The notes under the pieces were generated by a model. The model was given only the letters and a program-made list of their open reading frames with translations, made no database searches and was not told where the DNA came from. Both the position numbers and the translations under genes were made by a program. Shown one piece after another: positions 1 through 7,040 of a DNA stretch of 19,720 nt. Source of the stretch: JBILVQ01 sp044370375 (GTDB lineage: Bacteria; Bacteroidota; Bacteroidia; UBA4408); the NCBI GenBank assembly GCA_044370375.1, contig JBILVQ010000035.1, positions 1 to 19,720 of the forward strand, read 5' to 3'. Every line of letters starts with the position of its first letter. Position 1 is the first letter of the stretch.

Positions 1-28
1 CGTCAGTTCGAGTCTGGCCCCCGCAACT
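1..28 (+). tRNA. 3' end of tRNA-fMet or tRNA-fMet fragment (cut by window edge)
   Basis: The bases give a T-arm (GTCAG stem, TTCGAGT loop, CTGGC stem) followed by the acceptor strand CCCCGCA and discriminator A. This is the 3' end typical of bacterial initiator tRNA, where A72 is unpaired opposite position 1. The 5' part lies outside the window. It may therefore be the end of a functional tRNA-fMet or another truncated copy like the three that follow. Confidence 0.45.
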
Positions 29-35
29 AGAAAAG

Positions 36-59
36 CCACAGCGATGTGGTTTTTTTTTT
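36..59 (+). terminator. Intrinsic terminator, array copy 1
   Basis: A 5-bp stem CCACA/TGTGG closes a GCGA tetraloop and is followed by a run of about ten T. It sits 7-8 nt after the tRNA 3' end, as expected for a tRNA gene terminator. Confidence 0.7.
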
Positions 60-77
60 AATTTTCCCCAAACCAAT

Positions 78-134
78 CTCGTTGGGCTCTTATCCGCCGA
101 TAGCGGACGTCAGTTCGAGTCTGGCCCCCGCAAC
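78..134 (+). pseudogene. tRNA-fMet-derived 3' fragment, copy 2
   Basis: This copy retains CTCGTTGGG, the initiator-type anticodon stem with its G run, then a loop CTCTTAT in which the expected CAT anticodon reads CTT. The T-arm and acceptor strand CCCCGCAA are intact. The stretch between anticodon loop and T-stem is about 5 nt longer than in E. coli tRNA-fMet. It forms its own perfect hairpin, TCCGC-CGATA-GCGGA, in place of the 3' anticodon stem and variable loop. The 5' acceptor strand and D-arm are absent, so it cannot fold as a normal tRNA. Confidence 0.7.
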
Positions 135-142
135 TAGAAAAG

Positions 143-165
143 CCCCAGCGATGTGGTTTTTTTTT
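143..165 (+). terminator. Intrinsic terminator, array copy 2 (mismatched stem)
   Basis: This is the same hairpin as at 36-59, but A to C in the left arm gives CCCCA against TGTGG, one mismatch. The GCGA loop and the T-run remain. Confidence 0.5.
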
Positions 166-188
166 GTTTAAATTTTTCCCAAACCAAT

Positions 189-245
189 CTCGTTGGGCTC
201 TTATCCTCCGATAGCGGACGTGAGTTCGAGTCTGGCCCCCGCAAC
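189..245 (+). pseudogene. tRNA-fMet-derived 3' fragment, copy 3
   Basis: This is the most decayed copy. The extra hairpin arm has CCTC instead of CCGC, and the T-stem reads GTGAG against CTGGC, which breaks one pair. The anticodon position again reads CTT. The acceptor strand CCCCGCAA is kept. Confidence 0.65.
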
Positions 246-253
246 TAGAAAAG

Positions 254-276
254 CCACAGCGATGTGGTTTTTTTTT
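254..276 (+). terminator. Intrinsic terminator, array copy 3
   Basis: The stem CCACA/TGTGG with a GCGA loop and a run of nine T is identical in plan to the first copy. Confidence 0.65.
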
Positions 277-299
277 GTTTAAATTTTTCCCAAACCAAT

Positions 300-356
300 C
301 TCGTTGGGCTCATATCCGCCGATAGCGGACGTCAGTTCGAGTCTGGCCCCCGCAAC
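300..356 (+). pseudogene. tRNA-fMet-derived 3' fragment, copy 4 (CAT anticodon kept)
   Basis: This is the only copy whose loop reads CTCATAT, with the initiator anticodon CAT at 311-313. That identifies the family as fMet. The 3' half of the anticodon stem is still replaced by the extra hairpin, and no 5' half is present. After the acceptor strand the sequence reads CTGGTACC and the array ends without a terminator. Confidence 0.7.
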
Positions 357-449
357 TGGTACCCCCTAACTTTCGATTTTTTTGTAAAATTTTTTTTAGG
401 ATTTAGCATAAATCGGTTTTTTTTACGTTTCTGCCATAACCCAAGATTT

Positions 450-2813
450 ATGCAACATTATTTCAGGACATTTATTTCAGGACTTGTTATTTTTTTTCTT
501 TCCAGTACCTTCATTTGGGCTCAATCAACCAAATATGTTATCTCTGGCGTGGTTCGCGAGTCCGGTTCTGGAGAAACCCTTCCGGGGGTAGCTGTTAGCT
601 GTGATTCTTTAAAGACAGGTGTTCAGACCAACGATTACGGGTTTTATTCCCTATCCTTGCCGGCAGGAAAGCATTTGGTGAAAATTTCTACGTTGGGTTT
701 TTCGAAGGTGGAGCGCAGAATTGAGTTGAACCAGAATATACGGATGGATATTGAAATGGAGCAGGGCATTCAACTTAAAGAAGTTGTAATCAATGCCGAT
801 GAAAAGAGGAAAGTTAGCGAGGAATCCCAAATGAGTGTTATCAATATTCCGGTGCAACAGATAAAAGACATTCCGGCCCTATTTGGTGAGAAAGATGTGT
901 TAAAGGTTATTCAGTTAATGCCGGGTGTTCAGAAAGGAAGTGAGGGAAGCAGCGGCATTTATGTAAGAGGAGGGGGGCCTGACCAAAACTTGATTATCCT
1001 GGATGATGCCATCGTGTACAATGCGTACCACCTGTTTGGATTTTTTTCTTTGTTTAATGGCGATGCCTTAAAAAGTGTGGAACTTATCAAGGGAGGTTTT
1101 CCTGCTGAGTATGGAGGCCGCCTTTCATCCGTCATTAATATGCAAATGAAGGAGGGAAACCGGGAAAAAATTCACGGGGAAGCAGGCATCGGTTTAATTT
1201 CTTCGCGACTTGTTCTGGAGGGTCCTATTCTGAAAAACAAAGCTTCTTTCTTGGTTTCTGCCCGAAGAACCTATATTGATGCTTTAATTTTACCCTTTCT
1301 TCCAAAGGATGAAAGAGGAGGTTATTTTTTTTATGATTTGAATGCAAAGGTTAATTGGTCGCCTACCGATAAAGACAGAGTTTATTTAAGTGGTTATTTT
1401 GGGAAAGATAAATTTTATTTCAGGACCAAATCTCCAAACTATTCAACCAATGGTGATTTGCAATGGGGCAATAGCACCGGCACCCTTCGTTGGAATCATA
1501 TTTACAACAGTAAATGGTTTTCAAATACATCATTAATTTTTACCAATTATCAATTGGGTATTGGTTTGAAAGAACAATTCGATACCAATGTGTTTAGTCT
1601 TCGCTTCATATCTGCCATTAGAGACTATACGCTAAAGCATGATTTTGATTTTTTTCCAAACAACCGGCATCACATTAAAATAGGTGTTTCTAGTATTGTC
1701 CATCGTTTTCAGCCAAGTGCTGTTGTTTTAGAAGGGTCAGATATCCCTACCAACAGTTTCGTTAGAAAGCCTATTTATACAAGTGAGTCGGGAGTTTACA
1801 TCGAAGATGACTGGAAAGTTAGTGGAAGAATAAAGGCCAATGTAGGTTTAAGATTTAGCTATTACCATATTGGAAGAACCGCAGTTTTAAATCCTGAACC
1901 GCGGGTTTCGGCAAGGTACACACTGGATGAAAACACATCCATTAAAGGCTCCTATGCTTTAATGAACCAATACCTGCATTTGCTGAGCAGCACGGGGATT
2001 AGTTTGCCTACTGATTTATGGGTTCCTGCTACTACCAAAGTAAAGCCCATGCAATCGCAACAGTTTGCCTTGGGAATTGCCCGTGATTTGCCCGAAGGCA
2101 TTAATCTCACCTTGGAAGGATATTATAAAAAAATGGAAAGGGTTTCCTTTTACAAAGAAGGGGCAAGCTTTTTATTGTTTAACGATCCAACAGGTGCAGA
2201 TGAAATTAGTTGGGAAGAAAATATCACGCAAGGACAAGGTTGGAGTTATGGGGGTGAAATCCTGCTTCAAAAAGAAAAGGGCAATTGGAGCGGTTGGATT
2301 GGTTATACACTTTCATGGACTTATGTGCAATTTGACAGTGTAAATTTTGGTAAGAAATTTTTTCCGCGTTATGACAGGCGACACGATATTTCGGTTGTCA
2401 ATATCTATAAATTTAACGACCGCATAAAATTGTCTTGTACCTGGGTTTATGGAACCGGAAATGCTATTACCCTTCCGCTGGCAAGGTACTCTGCGGCTCC
2501 TCATAACCCTATTGGACAGGATGGTTACGTTGAATCGTACTTTTTTGGGCCCAATACAGGATTCAAAAATGATTACGGAGAAAAAAACAGTTTCCGTATG
2601 GCAGCCTATCATCGTTTAGACATAGGCATACAGTTTACCAAAGTAAAAAAGTTTTATACCCGTGTATTTGAATTTAGTTTATACAATGCATACAATCGCT
2701 GGAACCCTTTCTTTTATTATGTTGAAAGCGACATTGATCCAACCAAGGATAAACTGATGCAAATAACCTTGTTCCCAATTTTTCCGTCTTTCTCATTGTC
2801 ATGGAAATTCTAA
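450..2813 (+). CDS. TonB-dependent receptor with CarboxypepD_reg-like domain
   Basis: This outer-membrane active-transport receptor of 787 residues probably takes up an unidentified ligand using TonB energy. The chosen ATG gives a clean signal peptide ending AQ at residue 25; an open frame continues upstream to 264 but only through repeat DNA. Residues about 29-110 form a carboxypeptidase-regulatory-like beta domain (ISGVVRESGSGETLPGVAV). The plug follows at about 125-240, with conserved GIYVRGGGPDQNLIILDD and the FPAEYGGRLSSVI element, then a 22-strand-type barrel ending in aromatic SLSWKF. It overlaps the next gene, a DUF4249 lipoprotein, by 13 nt, an association common in Bacteroidota. The substrate cannot be read from the sequence. 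Confidence 0.93.
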   Translation: MQHYFRTFISGLVIFFLSSTFIWAQSTKYVISGVVRESGSGETLPGVAVSCDSLKTGVQTNDYGFYSLSLPAGKHLVKISTLGFSKVERRIELNQNIRMDIEMEQGIQLKEVVINADEKRKVSEESQMSVINIPVQQIKDIPALFGEKDVLKVIQLMPGVQKGSEGSSGIYVRGGGPDQNLIILDDAIVYNAYHLFGFFSLFNGDALKSVELIKGGFPAEYGGRLSSVINMQMKEGNREKIHGEAGIGLISSRLVLEGPILKNKASFLVSARRTYIDALILPFLPKDERGGYFFYDLNAKVNWSPTDKDRVYLSGYFGKDKFYFRTKSPNYSTNGDLQWGNSTGTLRWNHIYNSKWFSNTSLIFTNYQLGIGLKEQFDTNVFSLRFISAIRDYTLKHDFDFFPNNRHHIKIGVSSIVHRFQPSAVVLEGSDIPTNSFVRKPIYTSESGVYIEDDWKVSGRIKANVGLRFSYYHIGRTAVLNPEPRVSARYTLDENTSIKGSYALMNQYLHLLSSTGISLPTDLWVPATTKVKPMQSQQFALGIARDLPEGINLTLEGYYKKMERVSFYKEGASFLLFNDPTGADEISWEENITQGQGWSYGGEILLQKEKGNWSGWIGYTLSWTYVQFDSVNFGKKFFPRYDRRHDISVVNIYKFNDRIKLSCTWVYGTGNAITLPLARYSAAPHNPIGQDGYVESYFFGPNTGFKNDYGEKNSFRMAAYHRLDIGIQFTKVKKFYTRVFEFSLYNAYNRWNPFFYYVESDIDPTKDKLMQITLFPIFPSFSLSWKF

Positions 2814-3691
2814 ACAAAATCAATTATAAAGGAAACGCAGGAGTTTATTTTGCTCTTTGTTTTTTCCTAGGGCTAATCCTATTGTCCTGTGAAAAAGAAG
2901 CCAATGTGGATATACCGAAAACGGAACCCAAGCCGGTTTTGGTTTGTTTTTTATCGCCTGAAGATAGTTTTATTACGGTAAGATTAACCAATTCTATTCC
3001 GCTTTATACCGGGGTTAGCAATCAATATCCTCTAGAAATAAAGAATGCTGAATTGCGACTCAGTGATGGCTCATCAAGCATCATCATACCATGGTACAAA
3101 GATTCGGTGGGTTACAGGGTAAGTACTTCTCTTTTTCCTATTATTTCAGGGAAAACCTATACGCTTGAGGTTAGTATTCCGGATGGAAGAAGGCTAAAAG
3201 CAACTACAACCGTTCCCAATAAAAATTTTCCGGAAGTAGTTATCAGCGTTGCACGAGAGATGACTGATTCTTCCGAGTTTGGTGTTTTTTACGATCTTAC
3301 TTATGAGTTGTCGTGGTTAGATCCTTCAGGAGAAGATGACTTTTATCGAACCCTTCTTACCAATTTGGTGGTAGATACTTTTGTTTCAGCGGATACTTCT
3401 TCACAGTTAATGTTAGAGTTGTTTGAATCTGATAAAGATAAAGACAATAGCACCTTTAAAGTTTTCGGAAATTCGAAATTGTTTTATGAACCCGGAACCA
3501 ACAACCCTTTAGGAGACAATGTTAACTTAGCCTATTTGATTTTGTCGAATGAGGAGTATTACCTGTATCATAAAGATTTGTATGAATCTAATGACCGAAA
3601 CCCTTTTTCGGAAGCAAAGATTAACTTCTCTAATATTGAAGGGGGAATTGGTTGTTTTGCCGCCTATCGTATGAAAAGGAAGCGGTTTTAA
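2801..3691 (+). CDS. DUF4249-type outer-membrane lipoprotein
   Basis: This 296-residue protein has a long hydrophobic leader and a lipobox LLSC with the lipidated cysteine at residue 30, followed by EKEAN. The start of the mature part (KPVLVCFLSPEDSFITVRLTNSIPLY), the Ig-like strands after it (YTLEVSIPDGRRLKATTTVP) and the C-terminal GGIGCFAAY motif match DUF4249 proteins as I know them. Its ATG lies inside the last codons of the TonB-dependent receptor gene, so the two are almost certainly cotranscribed and translationally coupled. By analogy with SusC/SusD pairs it may be the surface partner of the receptor, but no biochemical role is established for the family. Confidence 0.85.
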   Translation: MEILNKINYKGNAGVYFALCFFLGLILLSCEKEANVDIPKTEPKPVLVCFLSPEDSFITVRLTNSIPLYTGVSNQYPLEIKNAELRLSDGSSSIIIPWYKDSVGYRVSTSLFPIISGKTYTLEVSIPDGRRLKATTTVPNKNFPEVVISVAREMTDSSEFGVFYDLTYELSWLDPSGEDDFYRTLLTNLVVDTFVSADTSSQLMLELFESDKDKDNSTFKVFGNSKLFYEPGTNNPLGDNVNLAYLILSNEEYYLYHKDLYESNDRNPFSEAKINFSNIEGGIGCFAAYRMKRKRF

Positions 3692-3824
3692 TCCGACAAT
3701 ATTTTTTAACAAGAAGTTGGGTTAGTCCTTCAACCTGTTCTCTTTGGACCTGTTTCTGAAGAGTCGGAATAATTGTTTATTTTCGCTTTTTCTAAATCTT
3801 TAGCAAGGAAAGAAAGCGGGAAAT

Positions 3825-4760
3825 TTGAAAACAGAAAAACCTTTCATCAGCATTGTCATTCCCTCTTTTAACGAAGCCGAGAATATTCCTTTGCTTATCA
3901 GGGAAATAACCAACTGTCTTCCCGTAGATATTGAATTCGAACTTTTGTTTGTTGATGACGGCAGCACAGATGATACTGCGCTGGAATTAAAAGAACAGGC
4001 GAAACGGAATCCTCGCTTGAAGTACCTGCTGTTGTCGAAAAATTTTGGCCATCAACATGCACTGAAAGCAGGTTTAGATTACGCTAGAGGCGATGCAGTG
4101 ATTTGCATGGATGGAGATTTACAACATCCACCATCTTTGCTTTCGGTGATGATTGAAAAATGGCGAACAGAAAACTATGATGTGGTTTAAACCATTCGGG
4201 AAGAGGACAAAGATCTTTCTTTTGTGAAGAGAAAAACTTCCTCCTTGTTTTATAAACTCATGAACGCCTTTACAGACATAGAATTAAAGCAAGGCGCTGC
4301 CGATTTCAGGCTCATTGACAGAAAGCTGGTGGAAGAAATAAAAAAACTAAACGATCCCTTTTTGTTTATTCGGGGCTTGATTCCTTGGATGGGCTTTCGG
4401 CAATTTGAATTAACCTATACTCCGGGAAAGAGAATGCATGGTGTAACGAAATACACCTTTCGCAAAATGTTTCGTTTCGCCATCAATGGCATTACCTCGT
4501 TCAGCATTAAACCGCTTCGTTTTGCTATCGTGATGGGCTTTTTCATTTCTCTGCTCTCTTTCTTATACGGGATTTACGCCATAGCCATTTATTTGGTTGA
4601 TGACAAGGCCATCTCCGGTTGGGCCTCCATGATTACCAGTGTGGTTTTTTTGGGAGGTCTTCAATTAATTATTTTGGGGATTATTGGTGAGTATATTGGT
4701 AAAATATATGTGCAGCTAAAAAACCGCCCCACTTACATTGTTAAAGAAAAAAACGAATAG
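3825..4760 (+). pseudogene. Family 2 polyprenyl-phosphate glycosyltransferase, interrupted by in-frame TAA
   Basis: The reading frame is that of a GtrB/ArnC/DPM1-like GT2 enzyme, which transfers a sugar from a nucleotide donor to a polyprenyl phosphate at the inner membrane. Visible are the N-terminal SIVIPSFNEAENI, VDDGS (43-47), MDGDLQHPP with the metal-binding DGD (about 96-98), GAADFRLIDR, and two C-terminal membrane segments. Codon 122 is TAA (4188-4190), and the same frame continues without a shift (TIREEDKDLSFVKRK) to a TAG at 4758. Homologues typically have Tyr in the VVYTIRE context, so one base change from TAT or TAC explains the break. The start is a TTG; no in-frame ATG precedes the conserved region. 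It may be a recent pseudogene or a sequencing error. Confidence 0.82.
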
Positions 4761-4761
4761 C

Positions 4762-5454
4762 ATGTCAACCAACGAAAAAGAGAAAATGTTTTTTTATGAA
4801 TCCTTTGCTGAGCAATTTGATTCTAAAATGAATATGTATGATACGAATAAAAGATTACATGTTTTTTACAAGGAATTGCTTACTGAGGATATCAGCGGAA
4901 AACAATTGTTAGATGCAGGTTGCGGAACAGGTTGGTTTAGCAAAGGTGCTGCTGAAAGAGGTGCCGTGGTTACTTCTATGGATTTGGGTGAAAAATTATT
5001 GGCCCAGGTGGAGAAGAAATGTAACAGCAAAAGGGTGGTAGGCTCTATTTTGGAAATGCCTTTTCCGGATGCTCATTTTGATATTGTGGTTTCCAGCGAA
5101 GTGATTGAACATACCCCCAATCCTGAACAAGCCATTAAAGAAATTTACCGTGTGCTGAAACCCGGTGGGGTAATGGTTTTATCAACACCCAATCGTTTCT
5201 GGATTTTTTCATTGCGCATTGCAGAAATTTTTAAGTTGAGACCTTATCAAGGGCTGGAAAACTAGACCTCTTGGTGGACCATGAAAAAGTATGTTAAGCA
5301 GGCAGGATTTACCATTGATGCCCAATGTGGAGTTCATCTGTTCCCTTTTGTGGTTGCAGCCTTGAATCCCCTTCTTGATTTCTTTCATCGCTTTAATCGT
5401 ACCTTGGGTCCTTTGATGGTCAATGTAGTTGTTAGGGCTCTTAAACCGTTGTAA
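4762..5454 (+). pseudogene. UbiG-like class I SAM methyltransferase, interrupted by in-frame TAG
   Basis: This Rossmann-fold methyltransferase begins 1 nt after the preceding stop. Motif I is LLDAGCGTGWFS (about 49-60) and the acidic end of strand 2 is MDLGEKLL. FDIVVSSEVIEHTPNP and VLKPGGVMVLSTPNR follow. Codon 168 is TAG (5263-5265), directly after PYQGLEN. The same frame continues as TSWWTMKKYVKQAGFTI for another 62 residues to the TAA at 5452-5454, which overlaps the next ATG. TGG to TAG, giving GLENWTSWW, is the likely ancestral reading. The substrate is unknown; its position suggests methylation of a sugar or lipid-linked intermediate. As written, only the N-terminal 167 residues would be made. 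Confidence 0.82.
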
Positions 5455-6968
5455 TGAAAGGTCCTCAAAATTGGTGGGTTTATTTTTCTTTTGCTGAAAA
5501 AGAGCGTATAGCTTCTTTTTGGAATTGGTTTATCAGTGGATTGTTGGTGCTGCTCCCTGTTCTTTATTTCGTCATGAATTTGGAATTTAATCCCGAATAC
5601 AGACGCAAGGATGCAACCGGGTTTAACCATGGTGCAGGAAAAAGTTTCGTATTGTTTTATGCAGATAAAGGGTTGTTCCCTCTTCGCAGTGCTGCCGATA
5701 CGGCCGATCTGAAATGGAGCCCGCAGCTGGCCGATAGTTTGGTAAGTTGCTGCGGTTCTTCTTTGTTAATGGAAAAGGACCATTGGGCACGTTTTGGCGA
5801 CCCCGGCAGAATCTGGATGTATATGCCTAAGGTTTGGCTCACAGGCACTGCTGCCGACCCCGGAATTAAATTGACCAATGTGTTCTTTTATATAATTACG
5901 TTGTTGGTGGTATGGCAATCCTTTGTTCGAAATGGTTTATGGAGGTTCGGATTATTGTTGTGTCTTCTACTTTTGTCCTCTCCTTTTTATTTGTACGAAA
6001 CCATGAACAATGAGAATATTTTCGGATTGGTAAGTTTAACCGGAGTTTTCTTATTGGCTTTGCATTTGTTTTTCCTAAGAAACGATTTTAAGTGGAAGTA
6101 TCTGTTGATTCCTGTGTTGAGTGGATTGTTGATTGCCTTTGTGAATAGCATCAGGACAGAGGTATTGGCAGCCATGGCCTCCTGTTTTTTAATTTATTTT
6201 TTTGCACCCGGCATTCCATTTTTAAAAAGAATTTATTGTCTGTTGCTTTTGCTGGTAACGTTTTCATTTACCTCACAACTCATTGATGGATACTTTTTCC
6301 GCACCTATCAAAAGACAACCCAATTTGTAAAAGAACATGGAGGTGTCCCCTTCGAAGGAGGAAGAACCATGCGGCATCCGGCCTGGCACCCTATTTATTG
6401 CGGATTGGGTGATTTTGATACCAAATATGGATATCATTTGCATGACACAGCCGTTTATTACTACGTGATTCCTATTCTTCGAAAGCAATTGAATCAGCCG
6501 CTGATTTATCCGGGAAAGACCAAATATTCAATGGGTGAATTTTATGATTCAACCCATTTTTATTACAAGAAACCGGAAACCATTCCGGGCTTTGATAAGG
6601 TATGTAAGGAGAAGGTGCTATTGGATATTTCGAATGATCCTTTGTGGTATGCCGAAATCATTGGAAAAAGGATTCTTTATTTTTTCCAAAATAGTTCTCC
6701 TATTGCCTTGCGATTGTATCAATGGGAGCTCATTATTCCTTACTCCGGATGGTTCTTAGTGCCTCTGCTTGCTTTGCTTTTGTGGGCAAGAAAGTGGAGA
6801 GAAATACTCCTGCTCCTATTTACACTTCCTTCGGGTGCTTCCACCATTGTAATGTTTGCCGACGGACAGAATAGTTACATGAGTGCATATTCTCTGCTTA
6901 CCGCAGCCATGTTATTTTGTGCAGGTTGGAATTATTGGAGGAGCAAAAAACAACCAGAGGTTTCTTGA
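5454..6968 (+). CDS. Multi-pass membrane protein, GT-C glycosyltransferase-like
   Basis: This 504-residue integral membrane protein begins at an ATG overlapping the TAA of the methyltransferase frame (TAATG), so it is translationally coupled. The first membrane helix is FISGLLVLLPVLYFVMNL. A long external loop with DATGFNHGAGK and GDPGRIWMYMPKVWL follows, then about eight hydrophobic segments, a second soluble region (about 275-410, with HPAWHPIYCGLGDFD and KEKVLLDISNDPLWYAEIIGKR), and closing helices. The helix, loop and periplasmic-domain layout, and the neighbouring GT2 and methyltransferase, suggest a polyprenyl-sugar-dependent GT-C enzyme of the ArnT/PMT type. I cannot name a specific family. 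It is intact, unlike its two upstream partners. Confidence 0.7.
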   Translation: MKGPQNWWVYFSFAEKERIASFWNWFISGLLVLLPVLYFVMNLEFNPEYRRKDATGFNHGAGKSFVLFYADKGLFPLRSAADTADLKWSPQLADSLVSCCGSSLLMEKDHWARFGDPGRIWMYMPKVWLTGTAADPGIKLTNVFFYIITLLVVWQSFVRNGLWRFGLLLCLLLLSSPFYLYETMNNENIFGLVSLTGVFLLALHLFFLRNDFKWKYLLIPVLSGLLIAFVNSIRTEVLAAMASCFLIYFFAPGIPFLKRIYCLLLLLVTFSFTSQLIDGYFFRTYQKTTQFVKEHGGVPFEGGRTMRHPAWHPIYCGLGDFDTKYGYHLHDTAVYYYVIPILRKQLNQPLIYPGKTKYSMGEFYDSTHFYYKKPETIPGFDKVCKEKVLLDISNDPLWYAEIIGKRILYFFQNSSPIALRLYQWELIIPYSGWFLVPLLALLLWARKWREILLLLFTLPSGASTIVMFADGQNSYMSAYSLLTAAMLFCAGWNYWRSKKQPEVS

Positions 6969-6981
6969 AAAGAAATGTTTA

Positions 6982-7008
6982 AAGAAGAATAGCTTCTTAG
7001 GTTAATTT
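6982..7008 (+). terminator. Possible weak terminator between convergent genes
   Basis: AAGAAG and CTTCTT form a 6-bp AT-rich stem around AATAG, with a T-run a few bases later. It lies just after the GT-C gene stop and before the convergent ABC-F gene. The stem is weak, so confidence is low. Confidence 0.3.
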
Positions 7009-7040
7009 TTTGAATAGATTACTTCAACAAATAAGCGTAA

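Larger units (their letters stand above)
1..356 (+). repeat. Tandem array of tRNA-fMet 3' fragment plus terminator (about 107-111 bp unit)
   Basis: The same block recurs with its T-arm starting at about 108, 219 and 330, after a first partial copy at position 1, so the spacing is 107, 111 and 111 bp. Each unit has an AT-rich lead, a stretch resembling the anticodon-to-acceptor half of a bacterial initiator tRNA, and, except in the last copy, a short GC hairpin followed by a T-run. The copies differ by point changes and T-run length, so they are degenerating independently. The last copy diverges right after its tRNA 3' end and runs into the leader of the TonB-dependent receptor gene. An intact tRNA-fMet just upstream of the window is likely but not visible. 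Confidence 0.85.

Noticed and set aside
1..356. CRISPR-like array
   Set aside because: The units are repeats along their whole length with no unique spacers, and they are explained by tRNA 3' ends plus terminators.
264..449. N-terminal extension of the TonB-dependent receptor frame into the tRNA-derived array
   Set aside because: It would translate repeat and terminator DNA and bury the signal peptide; the ATG at 450 gives a normal leader.
3692..3824. Terminator or promoter between the lipoprotein and the glycosyltransferase
   Set aside because: Only short imperfect inverted repeats and a poor TAnnTTTG match are present; neither is convincing.
4188..5265. Reassignment of TAA or TAG as sense codons in this organism
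   Set aside because: TAA, TAG and TGA all serve as ordinary terminators of other genes here (for example TAG ends recX and the GT2 frame, TAA ends the dehydrogenase), and intact genes have no internal stops.
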